Shown here one piece after another: positions 10,131 to 21,176 of a stretch of DNA of 64,000 nt (within the stretch, counting starts at the first letter, position 1; each line of letters begins with the position of its first letter). The stretch is from Lepus europaeus. Taxonomy: Eukaryota > Chordata > Mammalia > Lagomorpha > Leporidae. The stretch lies in contig NC_084837.1 in NCBI RefSeq assembly GCF_033115175.1, positions 88,858,966 to 88,922,965 on the forward strand, written 5' to 3'. The notes under the pieces are model-generated. The model had not been told where the DNA came from, made no database searches, and was given only the letters and a program-made list of their open reading frames with translations. The position numbers were made by a program, and so were the translations under genes.

Positions 10131-11465
10131 TCTGAGACCTGTGTTTCCTGAGAACTTTCTGATGTACCCTCCTACCTACACTCAGCTTCCACCTGCTCAT
10201 TTCAATGTTAACTGAGAGACTGCATCATGGCAGGTGCTGTCCGGAACACATGGCGGCATGGCCACTCAACAGATAGATGAGCTCTTGCTCTGTCTACCCG
10301 AGTCCGGGGCAGATAACTCATGCTTCCTCGCCCCTGAGTTAAACCTCGAGCTTAGCCAAGGGCAGGAGGCTCTGCTCCTGCGGCATTTCTTCTACCACGC
10401 GCCCCAGGTGTGTATAACCACAATGGACGCCCAGCGGCGGGTCCAACGTGTGTCCCGATGCCTTGGTAGGCACTGGACTTCCTCTCTTTCCAGCACCTGC
10501 TCCTGAGCCTGCCAGGCGGCCTTGGCTGCGTCCACCCTCAGAGTTTTAGCTGCTGGTTAAAGCCCACAAGGACTCGAGGTATTCCTCTCCCACAGTCATT
10601 TGCGTCTGGTTAGGGGGTTCCCAAACACCAGAGGACTGTGTCTCTAACAAATGGAATTAGAAAGTCAGAGCTAGAAGTTTCTAGAAGGCTGAGTTTTTGG
10701 CCACAAGAAGGACTGTTCCAAGGCAGTTTTAAAAAGCAGTTCGAGGCAGGGAAGGACTCAGGAATTGATTAGCAATGTCTGCCGTGGCTCATGCAAAGCA
10801 GGGCGCCTGAGTCATATGTTTAGAATACCCAAGGCCAACCCAACCCCTTGATGGCACAGGAAGCAGACTGGGAGTGTTGACATTGTTGGGAGCGGGTCAC
10901 TGACATGAGCAGGCCCTGCAGACCCCGCCTGGCGCTCCACTGGGTCCCTTTTCCTGTCTCTGGCCAGGCTCTCAGCACTTGGGCCTCTCTGCAGGCTGAG
11001 CACTTCTTGCTGGACAGAGAGCTGTGGGTCCCCCTGCGCCACGTCGCTGTGTTTCTTTTGGTCCCTGCTGCTTCCTGGTTATCTGCAGGTAGGACTGAGT
11101 CAGTTAAGTAAAGAAATAAATGCAGGGGTGTGCTGTGGGTACGACTGGGGTAGAGGTCTAGGCGGGTGGGGTGGGGCTCCGTCCCACCCTGGGGTTTCGA
11201 GAAGAAAAGGCTGCATGAAGGCGGTGGTCTCAGAGGAGGAGGTGGTGGTGGTGTGGCTGCAGAGGCGCAAGGCAGGGATGAAACTGGCACAGGGGCCGGG
11301 AGGAGGGACTTGAGCAGGGGCACCGTATTGTGAAAGAACCAGAAACATTGCAGATTGCCTGGAGAGAAGATGTGCCATGAGCCTCTGGAGAGGTGAGGCC
11401 AGGGAGAGTCCAGGTCCCATCACCCAGGGCCTTCTCTTGCATGGGGACCAGGGACAGCTGGGGCA
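10131..11465. other. Non-repeat intergenic block
   Basis: No gene or clear repeat. TGAGTCA heptamers occur at 10808-10814 and 11096-11102. Open frames on both strands around 10820-11540 overlap each other and have low-complexity proline or serine content. Confidence 0.45.
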
Positions 11466-11469
11466 GCTG

Positions 11470-11745
11470 CCAGTGCATGTGGCTGTGGAGCACTTGGGAT
11501 GTGGCCAGTCCACGTTGGGATGTAAGTGTAAGACACACAGCTCAAGAAATCACATCAGAGATAATTCCCAGAGCAATCGCTCGTGGAAACAACAGCGTGT
11601 ACTGGGGATGTTGAGTTACATAGCATGCATTATTAAAATTACATCACCTGTTTCTTTTTTTCACATGGCCCTCAAAAAAAATTAAAATTGCACCTGTCAC
11701 TCTCATTATATTCCCATTGGGCAGCACTGCTGTAGACAATGGCAA
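11470..11745. mobile_element. Ancient hAT-like DNA transposon fossil (probable)
   Basis: Order of motifs 'gcacttgggatgtggccagt', 'gatgtaagtgtaagacacac', 'tattaaaattacatcacctg', 'tttctttttttcacatggcc' and 'tcccattgggcagcactgct' matches a non-autonomous element family found throughout placental genomes. I do not give the family name because I cannot check it. Confidence 0.6.
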
Positions 11746-12630
11746 ATCACTGAGAACAATGTTTTCAAGAGCCAGAGAGATGCAAATGAGACTTGGGCTT
11801 TAGAAACTCCCTCTGACAGCAAGGAGAGAATGGAGACAATTAGGAAATTATGTTAATAATTGGTGGTGAGCAGGGATGGGGCCTGAATTAAGACGGAGAC
11901 TGGGTGCCGGGGAGGTAAGGTTGGGCGGGGTCTGGGAAGTGCTGGGCTGGGGTGGTGGGAAGGAGGGGTCCCCAGGTTGCCAGCTGGGGCGACTGTAGAT
12001 GGTGGTGGGGTCCCTGGAGGGTGGATACTGGAGTGTCTGAGTGACCAGTGGGATGAAGGAGATGGGAGGGTTTGGGCGGGACACTCAGATCTGGGAGCAG
12101 CTAATAAGGGTCGGGTGGATAAGAGCACCCAAGCCTAGGATGTCAGAGAAGAGAGGCAAGTTCTTGATGCTGGGAGGACGGGCGGAGTCTGAAAACACAC
12201 TTCCTGATCTTTCCCGCAGAGGCCATGCCCTCTCAGTCCTCACCATCCGGCAGGCCACTCTGCCCTGTGCCCCGATGACTACCAATCAACAGAGACTTTT
12301 CCATCTACTTACTGGGTTCAGAGCACAACTAATCCATCATGGCGCCCATTGGCAGGGCCACCGATGACCGAGTGAGACACAGAGAGAGGGGTGTGCGCCA
12401 GCCGCAGTCTCCCTTTAGGATGCTGGTCGGGCAAGAGTGAGGCTTCTCCATAGCCATTTGGTAATGACCTCAAAAGCCGCAGTTCTCTTGCTAAGGACAA
12501 AGCCCAGGCGAATAATCAGCATGCACGTGACGTCTGTGCGCAAAAATGGTTACAGCACCACTCTGTATGACACCAAAGGAAATTGGGAGCAATCTAAGTG
12601 CCTGGTCCCAGGAAGCTGGGTTAGGACATT
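11746..12630. other. Non-repeat intergenic block with an octamer motif
   Basis: ATGCAAAT (octamer, reverse of ATTTGCAT) lies at 11780-11787 in an AT-rich stretch (to about 11865) that is unlike the GC-rich DNA after it. No gene supported. Confidence 0.4.
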
Positions 12631-12863
12631 CTGGTACTGGCTGCCATCCTGTTGCAGTGGGTGAAGCCGGCGTCCTGTATGAGCACCAGTTCAAGTGCCG
12701 GCTGTTCCACTTCCTATCCAGCTCCCTGCTAATGCACCTGGGGAAGCAGTGGAGGACGACCCAAGTGCTTGGGCCCCTGCACCCACGTGGGAGATCCTGA
12801 TGGTGTTCCTGGTTCCTGGCTTCAGCCTGGCCCAGCCACCTGGGGAGAGAACCAGCAGATGGA

Positions 12864-12902
<39 letters not shown>

Positions 12903-12962
12903 TCCTCTCCCTCTCTCTGTAACACTGCCTTTTAAATAAATAAATCTTTTTTTATAAAAAAG
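12631..12962 (+). repeat. CSINE
   Basis: Diverged head, 'gagcaccagttcaagtgccg', 'gcacccacgtgggagatcct', (CT)n at about 12862-12900 and tail 'ttttaaataaataaatc'. Confidence 0.92.
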
Positions 12963-13214
12963 AAATTCTGTTAGCTCCATGTGACAAAACGTTCCACAGT
13001 CATTCAAAAGAATGCAGCAAATGCATATTTAATGCCCTAGAAAGATGTTCACAGCGCGTCACTGAAAAAGCAGGTGGCTACAGTGCATGGCAGTCACTGT
13101 CTTCGCGACAATCAAGAACAAGAACCTCCCAACAGACCCCCTGGCCCATTAGAGTGGCCCCTCACAGGCGTCACCACAGCAGGCCTGTGTCCTCCCTTGG
13201 AAAGGGATTGATAA

Positions 13215-13300
13215 TAACAGGGGCCACTGGCACTTGTGAAAACACAGGGCCGAGTGCTCCTGAGATCTCAATACATGCTAGCCTTTATTATTATGTTAAA
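13215..13300 (-). repeat. MIR fragment (possible)
   Basis: 'gggccgagtgctcctgagat', 'ctcaatacatgctagccttt', 'attattatgtt' resembles the first third of MIR in an orientation I am not certain of. Confidence 0.4.
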
Positions 13301-13370
13301 AAAAAAAAACACTTGTTGAAATACAGTTCACATAGCACACAATTCACCCATTTAAAACTGCGTAACTCAT

Positions 13371-13690
13371 GGGGCCAGTGCTGTGGCATAGTAAGTTAAG
13401 CTGCTGCCTGCGGGGCCGGCATCCCATATAGGTGCTGGTCCGAATCCCAGCTGCTCCACTTCTGATCCAGCTCCTCTCTACTATGGCCTGGGAAAGCAGC
13501 AGAAGATGGCCCAAGTGCTTGGGTCCCTGCACCCATGTGGGAGACCCGGAAGAAGCTCCTGGCTTCGGATCGGTGCAGCTCCGGCCGTTGAGGTCATCTG
13601 AGGAGTGAACCAGCGGATGGAAGACTTCTCCCTCTTTCTCTGCCTCTGTAACTCTGCCTTTCAAATAAATAAATACATATTAAAAATAAA
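13371..13690 (+). repeat. CSINE, full length
   Basis: Head 'ggggccagtgctgtggcata', complete body and tail 'ctttcaaataaataaataca'. Inserted into the L1 remnant. Confidence 0.96.
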
Positions 13691-13944
13691 TATAAAAATG
13701 CACGAGTCAATGGTGTTCAGTGCGTTCCCAGAGTGGCACAACCAGGTATAGAACATGTTCACCACCACGGAGAGAAACTCACACCCCTTAGATGTCCGTT
13801 CCCATCCCCTCCTCTCCCAGCAATCACCAATCTACTTTCTGTCTCTGGGGATCAGCCTCCTCTGACATCTGTAGAGTGGGACCCTACCGCACATGGCCTT
13901 TTGTGACTGCTTCTTGATGTAGCACAATGTTTTCTCTTTCTTTC

Positions 13945-14274
13945 TTATAAGATTTAGTTCTTTATTTGAAAGGCAGAATGACAGGAAGAGAGGGAGAGCA
14001 AGGGAAAGATCTTCCATCTGTTGGTTCACTCCCCCAGTGGCTACGGTGGCCAGGACTGGTCCAGGCTGAGGCCAAAGAGCCAGAACTCCACCCTAGGTCT
14101 CTCATATGGGTGGCAGGGACCCAATTACTGGGCCACCATCTGCTGCTTTCCCAGGTGCATTAGCCGGGTGGTGGACTGGGAGCCGAGCAGCCGGGACTCC
14201 CTGGCAGAAGGATGTGGGATGCAGATTTGCAAGTGGCAGCTTGACCCCCTGTGCCACCACAGTGGCTCCGGCCC
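13945..14274 (-). repeat. CSINE
   Basis: Inverted tail 'ttagttctttatttgaaagg', body with 'tgctttcccaggtgcattag', head 'caccacagtggctccggccc'. L1 sequence resumes right after the head. Confidence 0.94.
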
Positions 14275-14325
14275 ATGTTTCCAGGGTCGCTGTAGCATGT
14301 ATCACATTTCGTGTCATTTCCATTG

Positions 14326-14809
14326 TAGACAGCCTTCCCTGTGGATGCCATCGTTAAATGAAAAGGATCTCCCGATAGTGAAAACATTGAGCTTTCAAGA
14401 CAACAGCCCCCAAACATAATTGATTTTGAGCTGGTGCCCTTCCTTTTGGTTAGGTTGATTGGCTTGGGGGAGGGACAGCTTTCCCTCCTTTCCCTAACCT
14501 CTACATCAGCCCCAGGAAGCCTAGCTCAAGAACAGGGAGTTCTGTGGCTGCAGACACGGGGTTGCACATAAGGTGGGTGCACAGGACTCCAGATGTGCGT
14601 GTTAGGCTGAGGTCGGGGTCCACTCTTTCCCCTGTCTTACACCTGGTATCCAGCTCCACAGAAGCACTGGCAGGACCCCTGTGGGGCCAGAGCGGCTGGC
14701 ACCTGTTCAGACTGCAAATCACCAGTGTCCCCTGTGTCCCCTTGTCTGACCGTTTCCGGAACCCACAGGCCCCACACCGGGGAGACCGATGCTTTCACTT
14801 CTTACTTGT
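14326..14809. other. Non-repeat intergenic block
   Basis: No gene or clear repeat. The plus frame 14544-15080 runs into a CSINE and is not a gene. Confidence 0.45.
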
Positions 14810-14816
14810 CTGCCAT

Positions 14817-14822
<6 letters not shown>

Positions 14823-14847
<25 letters not shown>

Positions 14848-15157
14848 TTTTTTTGACAGGCAGAGTGGACAGTGAGAGAGAGAGACAGAGAGAAAGGTCT
14901 TCCTTTTTGCCGTTGGTTCACCCTCCAATGGCCGCCGTGGCCAGCGTGCTGCGGCTGGCGCACCGCACTGATCCGATGGCAGGAGCCAGGTGCTTCTCTT
15001 GGTCTCCCATGGGGCGCAGGGCCCAAGGACTTGGGCCATCCTCCACTGCACTCCCTGGCCACAGCAGAGAGCTGGCCTGAAAGAGGGGCAACCAGTACAG
15101 AATCGGTGCCCCAATCGGGACTAGAACCCGGTGTGCCGGCGCCGCAAGGTGCCGGCC
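14823..15157 (-). repeat. CSINE, 'ctcactaggctaatcc' subfamily, with target-site duplication
   Basis: T-run, 'gacaggcagagtggacagtg', 'catggggcgcagggcccaag', 'gggactagaacccggtgtgc'. A 13-bp duplication 'ctgccatgtctct' flanks it exactly (14810-14822, 15158-15170). The head is shortened: the 'gaggattagcctagtgagc' part is missing. Confidence 0.95.
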
Positions 15158-15248
15158 CTGCCATGTCTCTTTAAAATGTACTTTTAAAAAGATTGAGTTA
15201 TAACTCCTACATAGACTATTCTGTTCTTATTTTTAAGAATTAACTTCT

Positions 15249-15573
15249 TTTTTAAAAAAAAAATTTATTTATTTATTTATTTATTTGAAAGTCAGAGTTG
15301 AGAGAGAGAGAGAGAGAGAGGTCTTCCATCTGCTGGTTCACTCCCCAAATGGCCGCAACAGCTGGAGCTGGGCTGATCTGAAGCCAGGAGCTTCTTCTGG
15401 GTCTCCCTCATGGGTGCAGGGGCCTAAGCACTTGGGCTGTGTTCTACTGCTTTTCCAGGCCATAGCAGAGAGCTGGATCGGAAGTGGAGCAGCTGGGACT
15501 TGAACCAGCACCCATATGGGATGTTGGTGCTGCAGGCAGTGGCTTTACCTGCTATTCCATGGTGCTGGCCCCT
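15249..15573 (-). repeat. CSINE with perfect 13-bp target-site duplication
   Basis: Six 'attt' units, (GA)n, body and head 'ctattccatggtgctggccc'. 'agaattaacttct' flanks it exactly (15236-15248, 15574-15586). Confidence 0.97.
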
Positions 15574-15604
15574 AGAATTAACTTCTGCAAAAACTGTGAT
15601 CCTC

Positions 15605-15914
15605 TGGGGCCGGCTGGCATATCAGGTAAAGCCGCCACCTGCAGTGCCCACATCCCATATAGGCACTGGTTCGAGTCCCATCTGCTCCACTTTCTGATCC
15701 AGCTCTCTGCTAAGGCCTGGGAAAGCAGTAGAACACAGTCCAAGTGCTTAGGCCCCTGCACCCATATGGGAGACCCTGAAGAAGTTCCTGGCTTCCGATC
15801 AGTGCAGCTCCGGCCATTGCAGCCAACTGGGGAGTGAACAAGCAGATGGAGACCATATGGAATGCCGGCACTGCAAGGCAGTGGCTTTACCCAGTGTATC
15901 ACAGAGCCGGCCCC
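15605..15914. repeat. Fold-back chimera of two CSINEs
   Basis: 15605-15851 is a plus-strand CSINE from head ('ggggccggctggcatatcag') to 'gtgaacaagcagatggag'. Instead of the CT stretch and A tail, 15852-15914 is an inverted head ('ccatatggaatgccggcac' ... 'cagagccggcccc'). The two heads form inverted repeats of about 60 bases around a 180-base loop. A second, similar structure is at 60954-61161. Confidence 0.88.
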
Positions 15915-16177
15915 ACTGTTTGTCTTTTTGAAACTTGCTTCTTTCCCATGGATAAGGCCCTCAAGGTCCATGGGCGCCCTGGTATGTTTCAGAACTTCTT
16001 CCTTTTGAAGGCTGAATAATACTCCATTGTGTGTGTAAATCACACAATGTGGTTCACGTCGGGGACACAAGCTGCATCCCCATTTTGGCTGTCGTGGATA
16101 AGGCTGCTGAGTGTGGGTCCCACTTTGACATACCCAGGAGTGGAACTGTTGGATCTCATGGTAAGTCTTTGCTTTCT

Positions 16178-16513
16178 TTCTTTTCTTTTTATTTTGACAG
16201 GCAGAGTGGACAGTGAGAGAGAGAGAGAGACAGAGAGAAAGGTCTTCCTTTGCCGTTGGTTCACCCTCCAATGGCCGTCGCCGCCGGCGCACCGCGCTGA
16301 TCCGAAGGCAGGAGCCAGGTATTTATCCTGGTCTCCCATGGGGTGCAGGGCCCAAGCACTTGGGCCAACCTCCACTGCACTCCCGGGCCATAGCAGAGAG
16401 CTGGCCTGGAAGAGGGGCAACCAGGACAGAATCCAGTGCCCCGACCGGGACTAGAACCCATTGTGCCAGCGCCGCTAGGTGGAGGATTAGCCTGTTGAGC
16501 CACGGCGCCGGCC
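16178..16513 (-). repeat. CSINE, 'ctcactaggctaatcc' subfamily, perfect 16-bp target-site duplication
   Basis: 'tgacaggcagagtggacagt', body, 'tggaggattagcctgttgag' and 'ccacggcgccggcc'. 'taagtctttgctttct' is repeated exactly at 16162-16177 and 16514-16529. Confidence 0.97.
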
Positions 16514-16610
16514 TAAGTCTTTGCTTTCTGAGCAATCACCATACCTTTTTCCACCTCGGCAGCAGCATTTGCCATTCTGATCAGCAATGTGCAAAGCTAC
16601 CCATTTCTTT

Positions 16611-16905
16611 TTTCTAAAAAATTGTTTTTTGAGAGGCAGTGATAGAGAGAAAGAGAGGGAGAGATCTTCCACCTGCTGGTGCACTCCCTAAATGGCCGCA
16701 ATGGCCAGGTCATAGCCAGGAGTCAGGAACTCCATCCAGGTCTCCCACGTGGGTGGCAGGGGCTCCGGGTACTTGGGCCGTCCTCCACTGCCTTCCCAGG
16801 CACATTAGTAGGGAGCTGGGTCAGGAGTGGAGTCATCGGCACTCTAATACGGGATGCTGGCATTGTAAGTGGTGGCTTAGTCCATGGTACCACCATGCCA
16901 GCTCC
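16611..16905 (-). repeat. CSINE
   Basis: 'tgttttttgagaggcagtga', 'cacctgctggtgcactccct', 'aggcacattagtagggagct' and head 'gtaccaccatgccagctcc'. Flanks 'atgtgcaaagctaccc' (16588) and 'atgtgcaaggtgcca' (16906) look like an aged target duplication. Confidence 0.93.
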
Positions 16906-17187
16906 ATGTGCAAGGTGCCAATTTCTTCCCATCCTCTCCAACACTTGTTATTTTCTGGTTTCGTCTTTTTTTTTTAAATAATAGTCATTCTAATGGGTGT
17001 GAAGTGGTTCAATACCTATCTTCTAGTGTGTGGGACCTCTTTCAAAATGCACACAGCTGTTTTGTGTATATGTAATCTTTAAATGTTAATATTATGCTAT
17101 TCATTTTGTTCTGTGGCTTATTAGTTTCCCTTGGGACTGCTTTTAATGTTCATCCATTTGCTTTGTGTACACAGAACTCATTGGTTC

Positions 17188-17211
17188 TTCTTCTTCTTCT
17201 TCTTCTTCTTC
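17188..17211 (+). repeat. (CTT)n microsatellite
   Basis: Eight consecutive ttc/ctt units directly before the inverted tail of the next CSINE; probably grown from that tail. Confidence 0.9.
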
Positions 17212-17537
17212 TTTTTTTAAGGATTTTTATTTATTTACTAGAGAGGCAGAGTTACAGAGAGAGAGAGAGAGAGAGGGAGAGCCACAGAGAGGTCTTTCTT
17301 CTACTTGTTCACTCTCCAGGTGGCTACAGCGGCTGGATCTGGGCCATTCCAAAGCCAGGAGCCAGGAGCTTCTTCCAGGTCTCCCATGAGAAATACCTGA
17401 GCTATCTTCCACTGCTTTCCCAGGCCATCAGCAGGGAGCTGGATTGGAAGTGGAACAGCTGGGACTCGAACCGGTGCCCTTATAGGATGCTAGCGCCGCA
17501 GGCAGATGCTTAACCCACTAAGCCACAGCGCAAGCCC
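17212..17537 (-). repeat. CSINE
   Basis: 'aaggatttttatttatttac', 'agaggcagagttacagagag', body, head 'actaagccacagcgcaagcc'. Confidence 0.94.
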
Positions 17538-18562
17538 CTGGAACGCATCGTCTTCCACCGTGAGCATCAGCTACACCCGGCATATGGGGAGATCACTAGA
17601 TGCTTGTGTCAAGCTCTCTGTGTGGGTTTTTGATTTGATACCATACGGCAGTCCTAAGCACTAGGTGTCTTATGTGACCCATTCTGCAGATGAGAAAACT
17701 GACAGGCAAAGAATTAAAGAGACAGGCTCAAAGGCACACTGCTGGCAGGGGCGGGGCTGGAAGTGTCCCCCAGGTCTGTCTGGTGCCACAGGAGGGTCCC
17801 CATGGGCAAGGTGCTTCATAGAGTTAACCTGGGGGGGCTGCCTGCAAACAGACTCCCTCTTGGGGGCGCTCTGGGGAAGGCTCTGGTCCCCACCTAGCTC
17901 CTTGTACCTGCACGGTGCAGGCCAGATGGCACTTTCTGCGGATGGCAAAGACAGAACCGTCTCAGGGCTCTTTCTAGAGACTCCCTGCAAAGGAGAAGAA
18001 TCCGAAGGGAAGGCAAGGGTTGTTCAGCCTTCCGCCCGGGAGCCACTCCAAATACAGGAAAAGCCTCTGTCCATCTGCGGACGAGGCTCCTCCTTGAGAG
18101 GGAGCAGAGCCCCGCCCCCATGCCATCTCTTCTGAACTTTGCACTTGCCGTGGTGTGGAACTGCCGAGGGGCGGTTTCCCTTCCAAGGACAACCTTGGTA
18201 CAAGCAGGCCGGGGTGGGGCCCGGACCAGGCCCTACAGAGCAGGAGCCAGAGCCATCTGGGGCTGCCACCCACATGTACCACCCAAAGTCAACAGCACAG
18301 GAGGGGTAGGGTCCTTGCATTACAGCCCCTCCTCGGGACTGGCTGACACTGGACCTATTCCCTCGGCGCTTCTTAGGCAGAAACTGAGGCCAGAGGACAC
18401 AGCACTAGCCCTGAAGCGGCCCTTGTTGGACCCACACCTGCGTCTGGCGCCGTTTTACTACCCGGATGCTGGGACAGGAAGGAAGTGCGGGAAAGCAAGC
18501 TTCAGTCCGGCTAAGTATCCGGCTGCTTCCTTACTTCTCCTCGGGAAACTGAGAGGGCCAAT
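17538..18562. other. Intergenic block with a MIR
   Basis: 17645-17765 looks like a plus-strand MIR ('attctgcagatgagaaaact', 'gacaggcaaagaattaaag'). The rest, 17770-18562, is GC-rich DNA without a recognised gene. Confidence 0.5.
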
Positions 18563-18862
18563 TTTTAGAAAATGATTTACTTGTTTATTTGAAAGGGAGA
18601 GAGGGGGAGACAGAGAAAAAGGTCTTCCATCCACTGGTTCCCTCCCCACATGGCTGCAACAGCCAGGGGTGGGCCAGGCCGAAGCCAGGAGCTTCTTCTG
18701 AGCCTCCCCTGGGTAGTACTTGGGCCACCTTCTGCTGCTTACACAGGTGCATTAGTAGGGAGTTGAATAGCAAGTGGAGTAGCCGGGTCTTGAACGGTTG
18801 CCCATATGGGATGCTGGTGTCGCAGGCTGCAGCTTAACCCACTACTCCACAGCGCCGACCCC
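18563..18862 (-). repeat. CSINE, last copy before the promoter
   Basis: 'aaatgatttacttgtttatt', 'gtgggccaggccgaagccag', 'tacacaggtgcattagtagg' and head 'ctactccacagcgccgaccc'. No other CSINE follows until 25299. Confidence 0.93.
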
Positions 18863-19224
18863 ACCTCCACTGTGTTTAATCCTCAAATCTCTGGCTACCA
18901 CCTCCATGGTCTACACTGCCTCCTTCCTCGGACAGTGCTCTCTGTCTGTGCAGAACAAGGGGCTGGCACCAGAGAGAATAATTACAATGCCTTTCTGAGA
19001 TGCCCAGGTTGCACAGCACGAACCACACGCAGAGGGAATGCACGGGGACGCTCATCGAGGTGCCAGGAAAGAGCCAGGATTCCAAGCCAGGGCGGTCACG
19101 GATGCGGCCTGAGCTCTGACTTCATCTGGCTGCCTCTCAACAGCTGGACTTGCTGGGTGAGAAAGGAGCCCTCCCCTGACAGGTGCTGCCTGCAACGCCT
19201 ACCCCCCACTGCCTACTCCTGGGT

Positions 19225-19345
19225 GCTACTCCATGCAGAGAGTTCCTTAAGGGTAGGGACCTTCACTTTTCATCTTTGAGTTCTCAGAACTGGGTAGGAG
19301 GGCTGCATGGTGGAGGCGCTCCACAGACGTGTGTGTCCAAGCTGA
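19225..19345 (+). repeat. L2 3'-end fragment (possible)
   Basis: 'gttccttaagggtagggacc' followed by 'gttctcagaactgggtagg' and 'ggaggcgctccacagacg' resembles the 'gagggcagggactttgtc ... caataaatg' end of L2. Divergence is high. Confidence 0.45.
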
Positions 19346-20304
19346 ACTGAGTGCCCACAAGGCCACCACTGTGCATAGCATCAACAGTGGCCCTCTGGGG
19401 CCTGGTCCCACTCCTTAGTAGCCCTTGGCAGTTCGCAGGGGTTTTCACAAGAGAGTCCCAGGAACATGCTGGGAGGCTGAGAAGGGCGCTCTCTCTAGTC
19501 CCTGGTCACCGGGGAACAAACATTTCATGCAATGTCACAAACTTTTGTTTTTGCAAAGAGCTCTGTGGATGATGTCATCTTTGCCTTCCACAGTGCCATA
19601 AGGGAGCTGGCTGGGTGCAGCGGCAAGATGGCAGATGGAGGCCTGGCCAAGCACTGGCCTCAAATCCTAGCTCTACCACTTGGGACAGTGCTTCGACCCA
19701 TGTGCGCTGCAGGTGCCTCCCCTGGGAGTGGGGTGGGGGGGCACACGGACATCTCCCTTAAGGGCCGCCGGGAGGAGCTCATCAGGGGCAATGGGGCTAC
19801 CTGGGAGGAAGCAGGCAATGCCCACATGTCCACTGCCACCCACCTTTGTCCCTGCTGCGGAGAGCTGGTGGGGACAGGACAGCAGCGTGGGCTAAGAGCC
19901 AGCCACCAACAGAGGCTGGCGTTGGGTTCAGGGATTCTCCTTCCAGGTTTTCAGCAGGGAGGGAGCTACAGCAGGAGAGGCGGGCGAGGAGCACCTGGCT
20001 GTGGGGAGGCTACGGGGCGGGGAGGCCAGGGCCCCTGCAGCTTCTGGGCTGACTTTGTGGATTCGGCCACACCTCACAGGGCTTTGTAACTTCCCACGGC
20101 TTGAGGGTTTGCATTTAACTTCTTTCTCACCACTGGGGGTTTCCTGCTGTTAAAAACAAACAAAGGCCTTACCCACCAGGGTGGCCTGATAGGGGAGGCC
20201 CCTGCAAAGGCAGGCGCTGGGGTAACTCCAGACGGCCCCGAGGAAGGGGCCCTGGATTCTGCGGGTGGGGAGGAAAGCTAGGAGCCCGCCCCCTCCCCCG
20301 GTGT

Positions 20305-20333
20305 GCTGTGTGTGTGTGTGTGGGGGGGGGGGG
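20305..20333 (+). repeat. (TG)n followed by 12 G
   Basis: Short TG repeat (from about 20307) running into an uninterrupted G run 20322-20333, at the outer edge of the CpG-rich region. Confidence 0.9.
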
Positions 20334-20464
20334 CGCTGAGCGCATCAGCTCCCCGAGAACTCAGCACTTCGGTGCGGGGGTTTCAGATTTCGGATCTAGC
20401 TGTCTCTGAGTGTGCAACGCCCGGTAATGTGACTTTCACGCCGAGACACATTCTAACGCGCCCC

Positions 20465-20550
20465 CGTTCATTCCTTCACGAACTCAACAGATGTCTTTTG
20501 AGGCCCTTTTGCTGCCAAGTACTTGGTTCACAAGGCTCAAGGGAACCCCC
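20465..20550 (-). repeat. L2 3'-end fragment (possible)
   Basis: 'cgttcattccttcacgaact', 'caacagatgtcttttgaggc' matches the inverted L2 end ('cattcattcaacaaatattt' type). It lies just outside the CpG island. Confidence 0.4.
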
Positions 20551-21090
20551 CCCCCCCTTTCAGCTATTGTGCGCGCTGTCACCCGAGTCCTCCCAAACGC
20601 CATTTCCCAGGGCCCAGTGTCCCCTCTCTCAGCTCCCGCTCCGCACACAGTCTCGGTGTGACCTCACAAGCCCCCGGGTCGCGGGCGCCTGCCAAGACCC
20701 CTGCCCAGGATCGGCACACACGAGACCGAGCGCGCGCCCCGACTCCCCCGGTCGGAGTCCGCACAGGGTCCGACGGCGCCTCCTCGCCCCCGTCCTGCCC
20801 GCGACTCCCACCGAGCGCGGGCCCCCGCCTGCGGCCCCTCCGCCCGCCCGTTTCCCGGGACTTCCTCCCCCGCGCACGCTCGGCTGCGGGCCGCGGCCGC
20901 GCGGGGGACGGCGCGCTCCAGCCGGGCCCGTCGCCGCCCCCGGTCGCCCACGTGGGCGCGCTCGGCGCGGGGCGGGGGAAGGCCGGGCGGCCCCGGCGGA
21001 GCAGGGGCGGGCAGGGCGCCCGGGGGAGGAGGCGGGGAGCCCGGGCGGCGAGGGGGCGGTGACAGCGCTAGGCCGGGAGGCTGCACGCGG

Positions 21091-21098
21091 ATTTGCAT
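21091..21098 (+). promoter_or_regulatory. SMAD3: Octamer motif ATTTGCAT
   Basis: A perfect octamer (POU/OCT binding sequence) about 600 bases before the SMAD3 start codon, in otherwise GC-dominated DNA. The embedded ATG (21097) also opens a 156-codon upstream frame. Whether it is bound is unknown. Confidence 0.6.
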
Positions 21099-21176
21099 GA
21101 AACATAGACTGGGAGCGGGCGGGAGCGGGAGCGCCGCGCACGCCCCGGGCCGGCCCCGCGAGCGAACGAGCGCGCC

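Larger units (their letters stand above)
13303..14325 (+). mobile_element. L1 3'-UTR remnant split by two CSINEs
   Basis: Pieces at 13303-13370 ('cacacaattcacccatttaa'), 13696-13944 ('gttcccagagtggcacaacc', 'accaatctactttctgtctc', 'acatggccttttgtgactgc') and 14275-14310 ('gctgtagcatgtatcacatt') follow the order of an old L1 3' untranslated region. CSINEs at 13371-13690 and 13945-14274 interrupt it. No L1 coding sequence remains. Confidence 0.8.
15915..17060 (+). mobile_element. L1 3'-UTR remnant split by two CSINEs
   Basis: 'ttgaaggctgaataatactc' 'cattgtgtg' (from 15994), 'catacccaggagtggaactg', 'ccaacacttgttattttctg' (16938) and 'gtcattctaatgggtgtgaa' (16984) are in the order of an old L1 3' untranslated region. 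CSINEs occupy 16178-16513 and 16611-16905. With 13303-14325 this is likely one long L1 remnant. Confidence 0.82.
18863..20459. other. CSINE-free upstream flank of SMAD3
   Basis: No gene recognised. Open frames (for example plus 19532-20089) show no domain. A probable L2 end lies at 19225-19345. The absence of CSINEs begins here and continues through the promoter. Confidence 0.5.

Noticed and set aside
10305..10506. Open frame 10234-10506 as a small gene
   Set aside because: No recognisable family, no supporting splice sites or promoter, and a length common for chance frames.
12862..12900. Dinucleotide CT runs as CRISPR-like or regulatory arrays
   Set aside because: They are the CT-rich region of CSINEs; the same holds at 41735-41764, 53113-53137 and 53862-53902.
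17858..17876. Possible CTCF site (tcttgggggcgctct), also 35574-35587
   Set aside because: Both differ from the CTCF core at two or three important positions.
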